NCBI GenBank assembly: GCA_900313295.1
Contig: OMQS01000101.1
Span: 1-7,186 of the forward strand
DNA: 7,186 nt
Direction: 5' to 3'
Source of the DNA: an uncultured Eubacteriales bacterium
GTDB taxonomy: Bacteria; Bacillota; Clostridia; Oscillospirales; Oscillospiraceae
Shown: in pieces, positions 1 through 5,448 of the stretch
Layout: every line of letters begins with the position of its first letter
Position numbering within the stretch: position 1 is the stretch's first letter
Program-made: the position numbers and the translations under genes
Notes under the pieces: generated by a model
Told to the model about the DNA's origin: nothing
The model's input: only the letters and a program-made list of their open reading frames with translations
Database searches by the model: none

Positions 1-309
1 GAAATGCGTCTGGAGCAGACGGCGAGATTTGCCGCCGAAAACGGTTTTGACAGTTTCACTTCCACCCTGTTCGTCAGCCCCTATCAGCAGCACGAGTGCA
101 TGGCAGACATCGCCCGTCAGGCTGCGCAAAAATGGGGCGTGGCTTTTTTGTATCGGGACTTCCGTTCGGGCTTTCGCGCAGGCCAGCAGCAGGCTCGTGA
201 ACTGGGGCTTTATATGCAGAAGTACTGCGGCTGTGTTTTCAGCGAGGAAGACCGCTATGCAAAGCAGATCGCCCGTGATATGCAAGAGCCGCTGAAGCAC
301 ATGGTTTAA
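1..309 (+). CDS. queH: Epoxyqueuosine reductase QueH, C-terminal part (5' truncated by window)
   Basis: QueH reduces epoxyqueuosine to queuosine at the wobble position of tRNAs with GUN anticodons. It is an iron-sulfur enzyme that replaces the unrelated QueG in many bacteria. Only about the last 102 residues are present. The family's C-terminal signature is clear: RLEQTARFA, GFDSFTSTLFVSPYQQHE, then FLYRDFRSGFRAGQ, ARELGLYMQKYCGC and FSEEDRY, ending at TAA 307-309. The frame is open from base 1, and the ATG at 4 falls where the family has an internal residue just after its RCxxCY-like segment, so it is not the start. The N-terminal CC and CxxC cluster ligands lie outside the window. The gene ends 21 bases before a hairpin terminator and converges on pheB. 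The family call is very secure; promoter and upstream partners cannot be seen. Confidence 0.95.
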   Translation, partial: EMRLEQTARFAAENGFDSFTSTLFVSPYQQHECMADIARQAAQKWGVAFLYRDFRSGFRAGQQQARELGLYMQKYCGCVFSEEDRYAKQIARDMQEPLKHMV

Positions 310-330
310 GTTTATGGGAATAAATACAAA

Positions 331-365
331 CACCGAGAGGTTTTTCCTCTCGGTGCTTTTCTTTT
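331..365. terminator. Bidirectional intrinsic terminator between queH and pheB
   Basis: A perfect 10-bp stem (CACCGAGAGG at 331-340 with CCTCTCGGTG at 346-355) closes a five-T loop. On the plus strand it is followed by CTTTTCTTTT, a good U-tract for queH. On the minus strand it is followed by TTTGTATTTATT, so it can also end the pheB transcript, whose stop codon lies 9 bases before the stem. Confidence 0.93.
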
Positions 366-801
366 ATCCGGCCAGGATCTCAAATTTCAAAACGCCCATA
401 GCGCCGGTTATGCCGGCGATCATCTCGTCGAGTCCCTCGTTCATGTCGCTGGTTTCGGCGGAAATAGTCACGCCGGCGCAGCCGTTGGTGGGAATGGTCT
501 GGTTGATGGTCAGTATATTTGCGCCGGAATTGGCAAAAATAGACAGGTAGTTGCTCAGCACGCCGGGATTGTCCTTCAGCAAGGCGTAAAACGTGATAAT
601 GCGTCCCGCTTTCAGATCCTGAAACGGCTGCACGGCGTCCTTATATTTATAAAACGCGCTGCGGCTGATGTTCATGCGTCTGGCCGCCTCGCCCACGGTC
701 TGCGCCTCGCCCACCTGCAGCATCCGCTTCGCCTCGGCGACCTTAATAAAAATATCCGGCAGCGCGTCCTCTGACACTATATAATACTTCTTCTTGCTCA
801 T
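364..801 (-). CDS. pheB: ACT domain-containing protein, PheB / UPF0735 family
   Basis: This 145-residue protein has the usual length of the PheB family. An N-terminal segment starts KKKYYIVSEDALPD. A helix-turn-helix-like stretch follows at about residues 34-57 (TVGEAARRMNISRSAFYKYK), then a C-terminal ACT domain at about 68-143 containing DNPGVLSNYLSIFANSGANI. ACT domains usually bind small ligands, often amino acids; in Bacillus the gene neighbours pheA. The HTH plus ACT layout suggests a ligand-responsive regulator, but the family's function is not well established. The frame stays open to 894, but ATG 801-799 is chosen because it restores the family N-terminus and has GGGAG 7 bases upstream (809-813). 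The longer version would run through the promoter. The gene is transcribed divergently from the ytvI-like gene and no pheA is adjacent, so a link to phenylalanine is unsupported here. Confidence 0.9.
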   Translation of the reverse strand: MSKKKYYIVSEDALPDIFIKVAEAKRMLQVGEAQTVGEAARRMNISRSAFYKYKDAVQPFQDLKAGRIITFYALLKDNPGVLSNYLSIFANSGANILTINQTIPTNGCAGVTISAETSDMNEGLDEMIAGITGAMGVLKFEILAG

Positions 802-837
802 ACCCTCACTCCCGCACAAATCTATGATTACTTGCCG

Positions 838-851
838 ATATGATAGCATAT
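838..851. repeat. Short inverted repeat overlapping the pheB -10 box
   Basis: ATATG (838-842) and CATAT (847-851) form perfect 5-bp arms around a 4-base spacer, ATAG. The repeat overlaps the candidate pheB -10 element in the 93-bp gap between the divergent genes. A short AT-rich palindrome can occur by chance, so a role as an operator is only a possibility. Confidence 0.35.
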
Positions 852-873
852 ATTGGCCCTGTATGCAAGTCAA
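840..873 (-). promoter_or_regulatory. Candidate sigma-A promoter for pheB
   Basis: Read on the minus strand, two overlapping register choices exist. One is TTGCAT (868-863), 17 bases, then TATCAT (845-840) preceded by TGC, an extended -10. The other is TTGACT (873-868), 17 bases, then TATGCT (850-845). Either would start transcription about 25-40 bases upstream of the pheB start codon. I found no comparably good plus-strand promoter for the ytvI-like gene in this gap, although TATATT at 849-854 could be a weak -10. Confidence 0.65.
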
Positions 874-884
874 TTCACAGGATC

Positions 885-890
885 GGAGGG
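885..890 (+). promoter_or_regulatory. Ribosome binding site fixing the ytvI-like start
   Basis: GGAGGG sits 4 bases before ATG 895. The reading frame is open further upstream to a TTG at 853, which would place this site inside the coding region. The ribosome binding site therefore favours ATG 895 as the true start. Confidence 0.75.
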
Positions 891-894
891 ACAT

Positions 895-1962
895 ATGCCC
901 GAAAACAAACGCAAGTTAATAGACGGCGTCCTGTACTGGGGACTGCTTCTTCTTCTGTGCTGGCTCGGCATACGGTACGTACTGCTGTGGCTGCTGCCGT
1001 TCCTCATCGCTTTAGGCGTTTCCTATCTCATGGAGCCGACGGTTTGCTATCTGCGGGAAAAGCTGCGGCTGCGGCGCGGCTTTGTCTCGGCCATTCTCTC
1101 GTTTATTCTCTTAGCGCTGCTGCTGGCGGTGCTCACGGTGCTGTGCCTGAATCTGCTGCAGCAGTCGGTGCGGCTTTTTCGGGCGCTGCCGCAGTATCTG
1201 GCGGAGCTGCCCGCTTATTTTACCGACATGCAGGAGCGGCTGGAGCGCTTTTGCGCCTCCTGCCCCAAAGGCGTGCAAGTCTGGCTGGAGAGCGCCATTG
1301 CCGACGGTTCCCAGCAGCTCACCGCCTGGTTTTCCCGCTTTTCCACCCGCTGTGTCAGCACCGCCGCCGAGGCTCTGAAAGAACTGCCCTCCGTTTTTCT
1401 TTTCGCTGCGACCACTGTACTGGCCATCTTCTTTACAGCGGCGAGATTTCCGACCGTCGTGGACTTTCTGCGTCGCCAGCTGCCGCCGCAAAAGCTGCAG
1501 CAGGCAGGCGGCGTAAAGGAGAACCTGCTCTCCACGCTGACCAAGTGGTTCAAGGCACAGTGCATCCTCTTAGCCGTCACATTTACAGAGCTGCTGGCGG
1601 GGCTTCTGCTCATTCGTCAGCCCTATGCGCTGCTGCTGGCGGCCGTGATCGCCCTCATCGACGCTCTGCCGGTTTTCGGCACGGGCACGGTGCTTTTGCC
1701 CTGGGCGGTTGTCTGCCTGTTGCTGCAGCAAACGCCCAAGGCCATCGCCCTGGGCGCCATTTACGCTGTTATAACGCTGGTGCGCAGCTTTCTGGAGCCA
1801 AAGGTCATGGCCGCGCAGGTAAACCTTCCGCCCCTGGCGGCCTTGATGGCCATGTACATCGGGTTCTGCACCTTGGGCGTGGCGGGCATGATCCTGTTTC
1901 CCATGCTGCTCCTGTTTCTCAAGCAGCTGCGGGACGCCGGCTATCTTCGCCTGTGGAAATAA
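895..1962 (+). CDS. ytvI: AI-2E family transporter-like membrane protein, YtvI-like
   Basis: This is a 355-residue polytopic inner-membrane protein of the AI-2E/PerM/YtvI superfamily. Hydrophobic segments lie at about residues 12-44 (likely a hairpin), 62-87, 163-185, 223-240, 243-277 (broken by a short turn), 282-300 and 314-342. A mostly soluble loop spans about 88-162, the family's usual arrangement. The family signature DALPVFGTGTVLLPWA is at 256-271 and LEPK at 300-303. The first of these resembles the sporulation integral membrane protein YtvI subgroup most closely, and the length fits. The role is poorly defined: some family members export autoinducer-2 or act as ion antiporters, while YtvI itself is known only by its link to sporulation. 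The gene is divergent from pheB, and its TAA directly abuts the stop codon of the opposing cca gene. Family confidence is high and the YtvI subgroup moderate. Confidence 0.88.
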   Translation: MPENKRKLIDGVLYWGLLLLLCWLGIRYVLLWLLPFLIALGVSYLMEPTVCYLREKLRLRRGFVSAILSFILLALLLAVLTVLCLNLLQQSVRLFRALPQYLAELPAYFTDMQERLERFCASCPKGVQVWLESAIADGSQQLTAWFSRFSTRCVSTAAEALKELPSVFLFAATTVLAIFFTAARFPTVVDFLRRQLPPQKLQQAGGVKENLLSTLTKWFKAQCILLAVTFTELLAGLLLIRQPYALLLAAVIALIDALPVFGTGTVLLPWAVVCLLLQQTPKAIALGAIYAVITLVRSFLEPKVMAAQVNLPPLAALMAMYIGFCTLGVAGMILFPMLLLFLKQLRDAGYLRLWK

Positions 1963-3276
1963 TCACTTCTTCTCCGGCAGCGCCGACAGAAGTGCCTCTC
2001 TGCTGTTTTCGATTTCCCCGCCGATGACCATTTGCAGCAGACTTTGCAAGGCTGCTCCGACCTCGCGGCCGGCATAGCCCCTGGCCAGCAGATCGTGTCC
2101 GTTTATGGCCAGATCCTTCAGCTGCAGGCAGCTCTTTTTTTGCAGCAATTCCTGCAGGATCTCCTCCGCCGCGGTTATTTTTTCTCCGACCCAGCGGAAC
2201 TGCTCCGCCTGCGCCAGATTGTCTGCCCGTTTCACCTGCAGCAGCCGCCGGAAGCTCTCCTCTCCCAGCGCCGAAACCGCAGAGCCGATCCCTTTTTCCG
2301 TGACGGGAATGTCCCTGTCGTGCCAGCGGATGAGCTTCACGATCTCCTCCCGATCCGCATTTCGCATCCGCATGCGCCGGCAGATTTCCTCCGCCATGGC
2401 GGCGCTGCGCTGGGGGTGTCCGTAAAAGTGTCCGCTGCCTGCTGCGTCAACTGTAAAGGTATCTACCTTGCCAATATCGTGCAGCAGCATCGTCCAGCGC
2501 AGAACAGGCTCCGGCGCAATAGCGGCCACGGCATAGGTGATATGAGTATATAAGTCATAGCAGTGGTGTATATTTTTCTGGTCAAATCCTACGCAGGGCA
2601 GCAGCTCCGGTATGAACACACCCAGCACATCCGGATAGGAAAGCAGCACCTCTCGGCACCCCGTGCCGCACAGCAGCTTATTCATCTCCACGAGGATGCG
2701 CTCTGCGGCGATTTTTTTCAGCAGCGCCGCCTGCTTGTGAATTGCCTGTCGGGTGGCCTCCTCCACGGAGAAATCCAGCACCGATGCAAAACGGATCGCC
2801 CGCAGGATGCGCAGGGCGTCCTCCGAAAAGCGCCGCTCTGCCTTCCCCACGCAGCGGATCACCCTACGCGCAAGATCGCCGGCGCCGTCGAAGGGGTCAA
2901 CGAGTCGCCCGCTGCTGCTTATCGCCATGGCGTTGATGGTGAGATCCCGTCGGGAGAGGTCCTCCTCAATGGTTTTTGTATAGGCTACGGCATCCGGATG
3001 GCGGCCGTCGGAGTAGGCTCCGTCCGTGCGAAAAGTGGTTATTTCATAGGCGCCGTCCCATGTTTTCACCGTGACTGTCCCATGTTTCAGCCCAGTTGGC
3101 AGCGCCTGCGCGCCGAAGATCTCCATGATCTGCTCCGGCCGCGCCGAGGAGGCGATGTCCCAATCCTCCGGCATACGTCCCAGCAGAAGATCCCGCACGC
3201 AGCCGCCCACCAAATAGGCGCGAAAGCCCCGCTTTTCAATGTCCCGTATGATGTTTTGCGCCTGCTCACGACTCAT
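1963..3276 (-). CDS. cca: CCA tRNA nucleotidyltransferase with HD domain (class II, Pol beta superfamily)
   Basis: The enzyme adds or repairs the 3' CCA end of tRNAs using CTP and ATP, without a nucleic-acid template, in the cytoplasm. The 437-residue protein shows the class II motifs in order: LVGGCVRD (22-29), catalytic DWD (38-40), HGTVTV (65-70), RRDLTINAMA (109-118), DPFDGAGDL (127-135) and the base-selecting EDALRILRAIRFA (152-164, with E152, D153 and R156). An HD phosphohydrolase-type domain follows from about 237, with LLHDIGK (264-270), H283 and GHPQRSA (286-292). ATG 3276-3274 is chosen because GGAGG lies 7 bases upstream; the frame stays open far past it, across murC, but that is antisense shadow. 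Class II sequences also include poly(A) polymerases and separate A- or CC-adding enzymes, so a full CCA activity is the likeliest reading but not proved. It is divergent from murC through overlapping promoters and tail-to-tail with the ytvI-like gene. Confidence 0.95.
   Translation of the reverse strand: MSREQAQNIIRDIEKRGFRAYLVGGCVRDLLLGRMPEDWDIASSARPEQIMEIFGAQALPTGLKHGTVTVKTWDGAYEITTFRTDGAYSDGRHPDAVAYTKTIEEDLSRRDLTINAMAISSSGRLVDPFDGAGDLARRVIRCVGKAERRFSEDALRILRAIRFASVLDFSVEEATRQAIHKQAALLKKIAAERILVEMNKLLCGTGCREVLLSYPDVLGVFIPELLPCVGFDQKNIHHCYDLYTHITYAVAAIAPEPVLRWTMLLHDIGKVDTFTVDAAGSGHFYGHPQRSAAMAEEICRRMRMRNADREEIVKLIRWHDRDIPVTEKGIGSAVSALGEESFRRLLQVKRADNLAQAEQFRWVGEKITAAEEILQELLQKKSCLQLKDLAINGHDLLARGYAGREVGAALQSLLQMVIGGEIENSREALLSALPEKK
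1964..1994. repeat. Bipartite hairpin at the ytvI/cca tail-to-tail junction
   Basis: CACTTCT (1964-1970) pairs with AGAAGTG (1988-1994). Inside, CGGC (1975-1978) pairs with GCCG (1982-1985) around an AGC loop. The two stems are separated by an asymmetric internal loop. It begins within the cca stop codon. On the minus strand it is followed by ATTATTTCC, a poor U-tract; on the plus strand there is no U-tract. It may be a weak 3' end structure, as no better terminator is visible at this junction. Confidence 0.4.
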
Positions 3277-3277
3277 G

Positions 3278-3296
3278 GCGTATCCTCCGGATGCGC
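3278..3296 (-). promoter_or_regulatory. Hairpin around the cca ribosome binding site
   Basis: In the minus-strand transcript, GCG-C-AUCC and GGAU-A-CGC can pair, with one C.A mismatch, around a GGA loop. The cca Shine-Dalgarno GGAGG (plus-strand CCTCC at 3284-3288) is split between this loop and the 3' arm. The fold is small; whether it limits translation is unknown. Confidence 0.35.
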
Positions 3297-3307
3297 AGCA
3301 TTTTCTG

Positions 3308-3336
3308 TTGCACTTTCTATTATTTCGTATTATAAT
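3308..3336 (+). promoter_or_regulatory. Sigma-A promoter for murC and the deacylase gene
   Basis: TTGCAC (3308-3313) and a perfect TATAAT (3331-3336) are separated by exactly 17 bases. The expected start is near 3343, giving a leader of about 50 bases before murC. Its -10 box overlaps the -10 box of the opposing cca promoter. Confidence 0.85.
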
Positions 3337-3357
3337 ATATTTTATATCAAAATGCAA
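3329..3357 (-). promoter_or_regulatory. Sigma-A promoter for cca
   Basis: Read on the minus strand, TTGCAT (3357-3352) and a perfect TATAAT (3334-3329) are separated by exactly 17 bases. The expected start is near 3322, giving a leader of about 46 bases. The element shares 3331-3334 with the murC -10 box. Confidence 0.83.
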
Positions 3358-3378
3358 TTGCGCTGCGATCTTCTCTTT

Positions 3379-3384
3379 AGGAGG
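3379..3384 (+). promoter_or_regulatory. Ribosome binding site of murC
   Basis: A perfect AGGAGG lies 9 bases before ATG 3394 and 12 bases before a second, adjacent ATG at 3397. The first ATG has the better spacing, so it is taken as the start, although initiation at the second would remove only one residue. Confidence 0.85.
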
Positions 3385-3393
3385 CAAAAGTAT

Positions 3394-4788
3394 ATGATGC
3401 ATCCCACTGTGGATTTCAAAAACTATCTCAAGTCCGGCGTCCGCGTCCATCTGGCGGGCATCGGCGGAGTATCCATGTGCCCTCTGGCTGAGGTGCTGCA
3501 CGGCATGGGACTGTGCGTGCAAGGCTCGGACATGACGGAGAGCGACACCGTGCGGCATCTGCGCGCTCTCGGCATTCCGGTGGCCATCGGCCACGCCGCC
3601 GAGAACCTGCAAAACGCTCAGCTGGTGATCCGCACAGCCGCCATTCACGACGACAACCCCGAGATCTCCGGCGCTGTGGCGCGGGGCATCCCCGTATATG
3701 AGCGCGCCCAGGCCTGGGGCGCCATTATGCAGCAGTATCAGAACGCACTGTGTATTTCCGGCACCCATGGAAAGACCACCACCACCTCCATGGCCACCCA
3801 TATCTTCATGGCGGCGCAGGCCGACCCCACGGTGATGATCGGCGGCACGCTGCCCATGCTGCACTCCGGCTACCGCGTCGGCCACGGCGACACCATTATT
3901 CTGGAGTCCTGCGAATACTGCAATTCGTTTCTCAATTTCTTCCCCACGGTGGCCGTGATACTGAATGTGGAGGCGGATCATCTGGATTTCTTTCGGGATC
4001 TGGCGGACGTGGAGCACTCCTTCCACGCCTTTGCCGATCTTGTGCCCCAGCGGGGCTATGTCATAGCCAATGCAGACGACAGCGGCGCCATGGAGTCCGT
4101 TCGGGGGCTTTCCCATCCGGTGTTTACCTTCTCCGTTCGGGATGAAAACGCCGACTGCCGCGCCGACAACGTGGCCTTCCACGATGGCTGCGGGGAGTTT
4201 GACGTGATGATCCACGGCGAGTTCTACGCCCATATCGCCTTGGCCGTGGCCGGCAAACACAATATCTCCAACGCGCTGGCGGCAGCCTCGGCGGCCTATG
4301 TGCTGGGCATCGGCGGCAAAGCCGTGGAGGAGGGGCTGCGCACCTTCCACGGCGCCGGACGGCGGTTCGAGTACAAGGGCAGCTACCACGGCGCAGAGGT
4401 GTTTGACGACTATGCCCACCACCCCGGTGAGCTGCACGCCCTGCTGACCACCGCCCGCTCCATGCCCTACCGGCGGATCATCTGTGCCTTCCAGCCCCAT
4501 ACTTACAGCCGCACCCAGGCGCTGTTTGACGACTTTGTGCGGGAGCTGAAGCTGGCGGACGTGGCGATTTTGGCGGAGATCTACGCCGCCCGCGAGATAA
4601 ACGACATCGGCATCTCCTCCAGCCAGCTTGCTGCCGAGATACCGGGCGCCATATACTGCTCCACGCTGGATCAGGTGGCGGACACCCTGGCGCAGATCGC
4701 CCGTCCGGACGACCTGATCCTCACCGTGGGCGCCGGCGATATATTCCGCGCCGGCGAAAAGCTGCTGGAAAAGGAGAAAAACGCATGA
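3394..4788 (+). CDS. murC: UDP-N-acetylmuramate--L-alanine ligase
   Basis: MurC joins L-alanine to UDP-N-acetylmuramate with ATP hydrolysis, the first peptide step of cytoplasmic peptidoglycan precursor synthesis. The 464-residue length is normal. The N-terminal Rossmann-like domain carries VHLAGIGGVSMCPLA (18-32) and GSDMTESDT (44-52). The ATP-binding P-loop is GTHGKTTTTS (123-132). ESCEYCNSFL (171-180) and NVEADHLDFF (191-200) mark the central domain, with HNISNALAAAS near 289. The C-terminal domain follows GRRFEY (322-327) and DDYAHHP (338-344), then QPHTYSR and the EIYAAREIND segment. The metal-binding loop reads ESCE where many MurC proteins have EADE, so the Asp is Cys. The gene begins at a near-consensus promoter shared face-to-face with cca and overlaps the next gene by ATGA, so the two are probably co-transcribed and translationally coupled. 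Confidence 0.97.
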   Translation: MMHPTVDFKNYLKSGVRVHLAGIGGVSMCPLAEVLHGMGLCVQGSDMTESDTVRHLRALGIPVAIGHAAENLQNAQLVIRTAAIHDDNPEISGAVARGIPVYERAQAWGAIMQQYQNALCISGTHGKTTTTSMATHIFMAAQADPTVMIGGTLPMLHSGYRVGHGDTIILESCEYCNSFLNFFPTVAVILNVEADHLDFFRDLADVEHSFHAFADLVPQRGYVIANADDSGAMESVRGLSHPVFTFSVRDENADCRADNVAFHDGCGEFDVMIHGEFYAHIALAVAGKHNISNALAAASAAYVLGIGGKAVEEGLRTFHGAGRRFEYKGSYHGAEVFDDYAHHPGELHALLTTARSMPYRRIICAFQPHTYSRTQALFDDFVRELKLADVAILAEIYAAREINDIGISSSQLAAEIPGAIYCSTLDQVADTLAQIARPDDLILTVGAGDIFRAGEKLLEKEKNA

Positions 4789-5321
4789 CCATCTCCCCCG
4801 TATATACCGGCCGCCCCGCTCAGGAGCGGGAGCCGGTGGAGCAGCAGGTCTACGACCTGCTGGATACGCTGCACATCCCCTATCAGCGGGTGGATCATGA
4901 CCCTGCCTATGACATGGAGGCCTGCGCCGCCATCAGCCATGTGCTGGGCGTGCGCATTTGCAAGAATCTGCTGCTGACGCCCCGCAACCGCAGCGCTTTT
5001 TACCTGCTGGCTATGCCGGACGATCTCCCCTTCCGCACGGCTGATTTTTCCAAGCAGATCGGCTCCTCCCGCTTGAGCTTCGCCTCCGCGGAGGATCTGC
5101 AGGAGCTGCTGGGCGTGCAGCCCGGTTCCGCTTCGGTGCTGGGGCTGATACATGACGCGGAGCATCGGGTCACGCTGGCGCTGGAGCGGCGCGTGGCGGA
5201 GGCGGAATGGTTCGGCTGTCACCCCTGCCGCAACACCAGTTCCCTGCGGCTGAAAACGGCAGATCTGCTCCATGTTTTCCTGCCGCATATCGGCTGCACA
5301 CCGGTGATCGTTGGTCTGTGA
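4785..5321 (+). CDS. Prolyl-tRNA editing protein, ProXp-ala/PrdX type (YbaK/INS-like deacylase)
   Basis: This 178-residue free-standing relative of the prolyl-tRNA synthetase editing (INS) domain is expected to hydrolyse Ala-tRNA(Pro), clearing alanine mischarged by ProRS. Visible family features are YQRVDHDPAYDMEA (33-46), GVRICKNLLLTPRN (55-68) with the conserved Lys60 expected in the active site, YLLAMPDD (73-80), SRLSFAS (95-101), PGSASVLGL (113-121) and FGCHPCRNTSS (143-153). The length suits the PrdX group, which is longer than bacterial YbaK because of its C-terminal extension. The start is the ATG overlapping the murC stop (ATGA 4785-4788). No separate ribosome binding site of note is needed if ribosomes reinitiate. 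An intrinsic terminator starts 7 bases after the stop codon. Substrate is inferred from the family; editing of another aminoacyl-tRNA cannot be excluded. The symbol prdX is not used because it originates in proline reductase clusters, which are absent here. Confidence 0.88.
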   Translation: MTISPVYTGRPAQEREPVEQQVYDLLDTLHIPYQRVDHDPAYDMEACAAISHVLGVRICKNLLLTPRNRSAFYLLAMPDDLPFRTADFSKQIGSSRLSFASAEDLQELLGVQPGSASVLGLIHDAEHRVTLALERRVAEAEWFGCHPCRNTSSLRLKTADLLHVFLPHIGCTPVIVGL

Positions 5322-5328
5322 TTAAAAG

Positions 5329-5356
5329 ATCCGCAGTTTTCTGCGGATTTTTTATT
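5329..5356 (+). terminator. Intrinsic terminator of the murC-deacylase operon
   Basis: ATCCGCAG (5329-5336) pairs perfectly with CTGCGGAT (5341-5348) around a TTTT loop. An uninterrupted T run to 5353 and then ATT follow. It lies directly after the deacylase stop codon and separates this operon from dnaG. Confidence 0.93.
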
Positions 5357-5363
5357 AGGAAAA

Positions 5364-5385
5364 GAGGAAATTACATTTTTTCCTC
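5364..5385. repeat. Inverted repeat upstream of dnaG (distal)
   Basis: GAGGAAA (5364-5370) and TTTCCTC (5379-5385) are perfect 7-bp arms around the 8-base TTACATTT. The repeat lies just downstream of the preceding terminator and just upstream of a -10-like sequence. It may be an operator or chance; it is AT-rich in its centre. Confidence 0.4.
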
Positions 5386-5386
5386 G

Positions 5387-5394
5387 TATAGAAT
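5387..5394 (+). promoter_or_regulatory. Possible dnaG promoter -10 region
   Basis: TATAGAAT contains the -10-like TAGAAT (5389-5394). At the usual 17-base distance the sequence is GGAAAT, which is not a good -35 box, so this is a weak candidate. It is placed here because the preceding terminator implies that dnaG needs its own promoter, and nothing better was seen between 5357 and 5433. Confidence 0.25.
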
Positions 5395-5405
5395 AGTTGA
5401 AAGAA

Positions 5406-5427
5406 TGTTGCATCATTTTATGCAACA
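5406..5427. repeat. Inverted repeat in the dnaG leader (proximal)
   Basis: TGTTGCAT (5406-5413) and ATGCAACA (5420-5427) are perfect 8-bp arms around CATTTT. The 3' arm ends 6 bases before the dnaG ribosome binding site. It is not followed by a U-tract, so it is not an intrinsic terminator. It could be a protein-binding site or an mRNA hairpin. Confidence 0.6.
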
Positions 5428-5433
5428 CTTGGG

Positions 5434-5441
5434 AAAGGAGG
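5434..5441 (+). promoter_or_regulatory. Ribosome binding site that fixes the dnaG GTG start
   Basis: AAAGGAGG lies 7 bases before GTG 5449. In this frame there is a TGA at 5398-5400 and no ATG, GTG or TTG between that stop and 5449, and the next Met is residue 51 inside the zinc-binding domain. The GTG is therefore the start. Confidence 0.93.
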
Positions 5442-5448
5442 CAGGCGC

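Noticed and set aside
802..894. An N-terminally extended pheB starting at 894.
   Set aside because: The extension would translate through the promoter and ribosome binding site, and the family N-terminus matches the start at 801.
840..2027. A 395-codon plus-strand frame overlapping the ytvI-like gene.
   Set aside because: It is rich in Ala, Arg and Gly with no domain or membrane pattern, while the overlapping frame encodes a convincing polytopic membrane protein with family motifs.
3354..3361. The palindrome GCAATTGC in the murC leader, considered as an operator.
   Set aside because: It is only 8 bp and largely coincides with the cca -35 box, so it is explained without a regulator.
2563..3393. 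The murC frame is open upstream for 277 more codons, antisense to cca.
   Set aside because: AGGAGG and a perfect promoter sit immediately before ATG 3394, and MurC is full length from there. The upstream part reads as an antisense shadow of cca.
3277..4500. The cca reading frame stays open on the minus strand across nearly all of murC, giving an apparent 845-residue protein.
   Set aside because: The CCA enzyme is complete from ATG 3276, which has its own ribosome binding site and promoter. The extra part is a GC-rich, His/Gly-rich antisense shadow of murC with no recognisable domain.
863..5425. Recurrent TTGCAT/ATGCAA words in three intergenic regions (863-868, 3352-3357, 5408-5425), considered as one shared regulator motif.
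   Set aside because: In the first two places the word is simply a -35 box with correct spacing. Only the dnaG copy is paired, so a common regulon is not supported.
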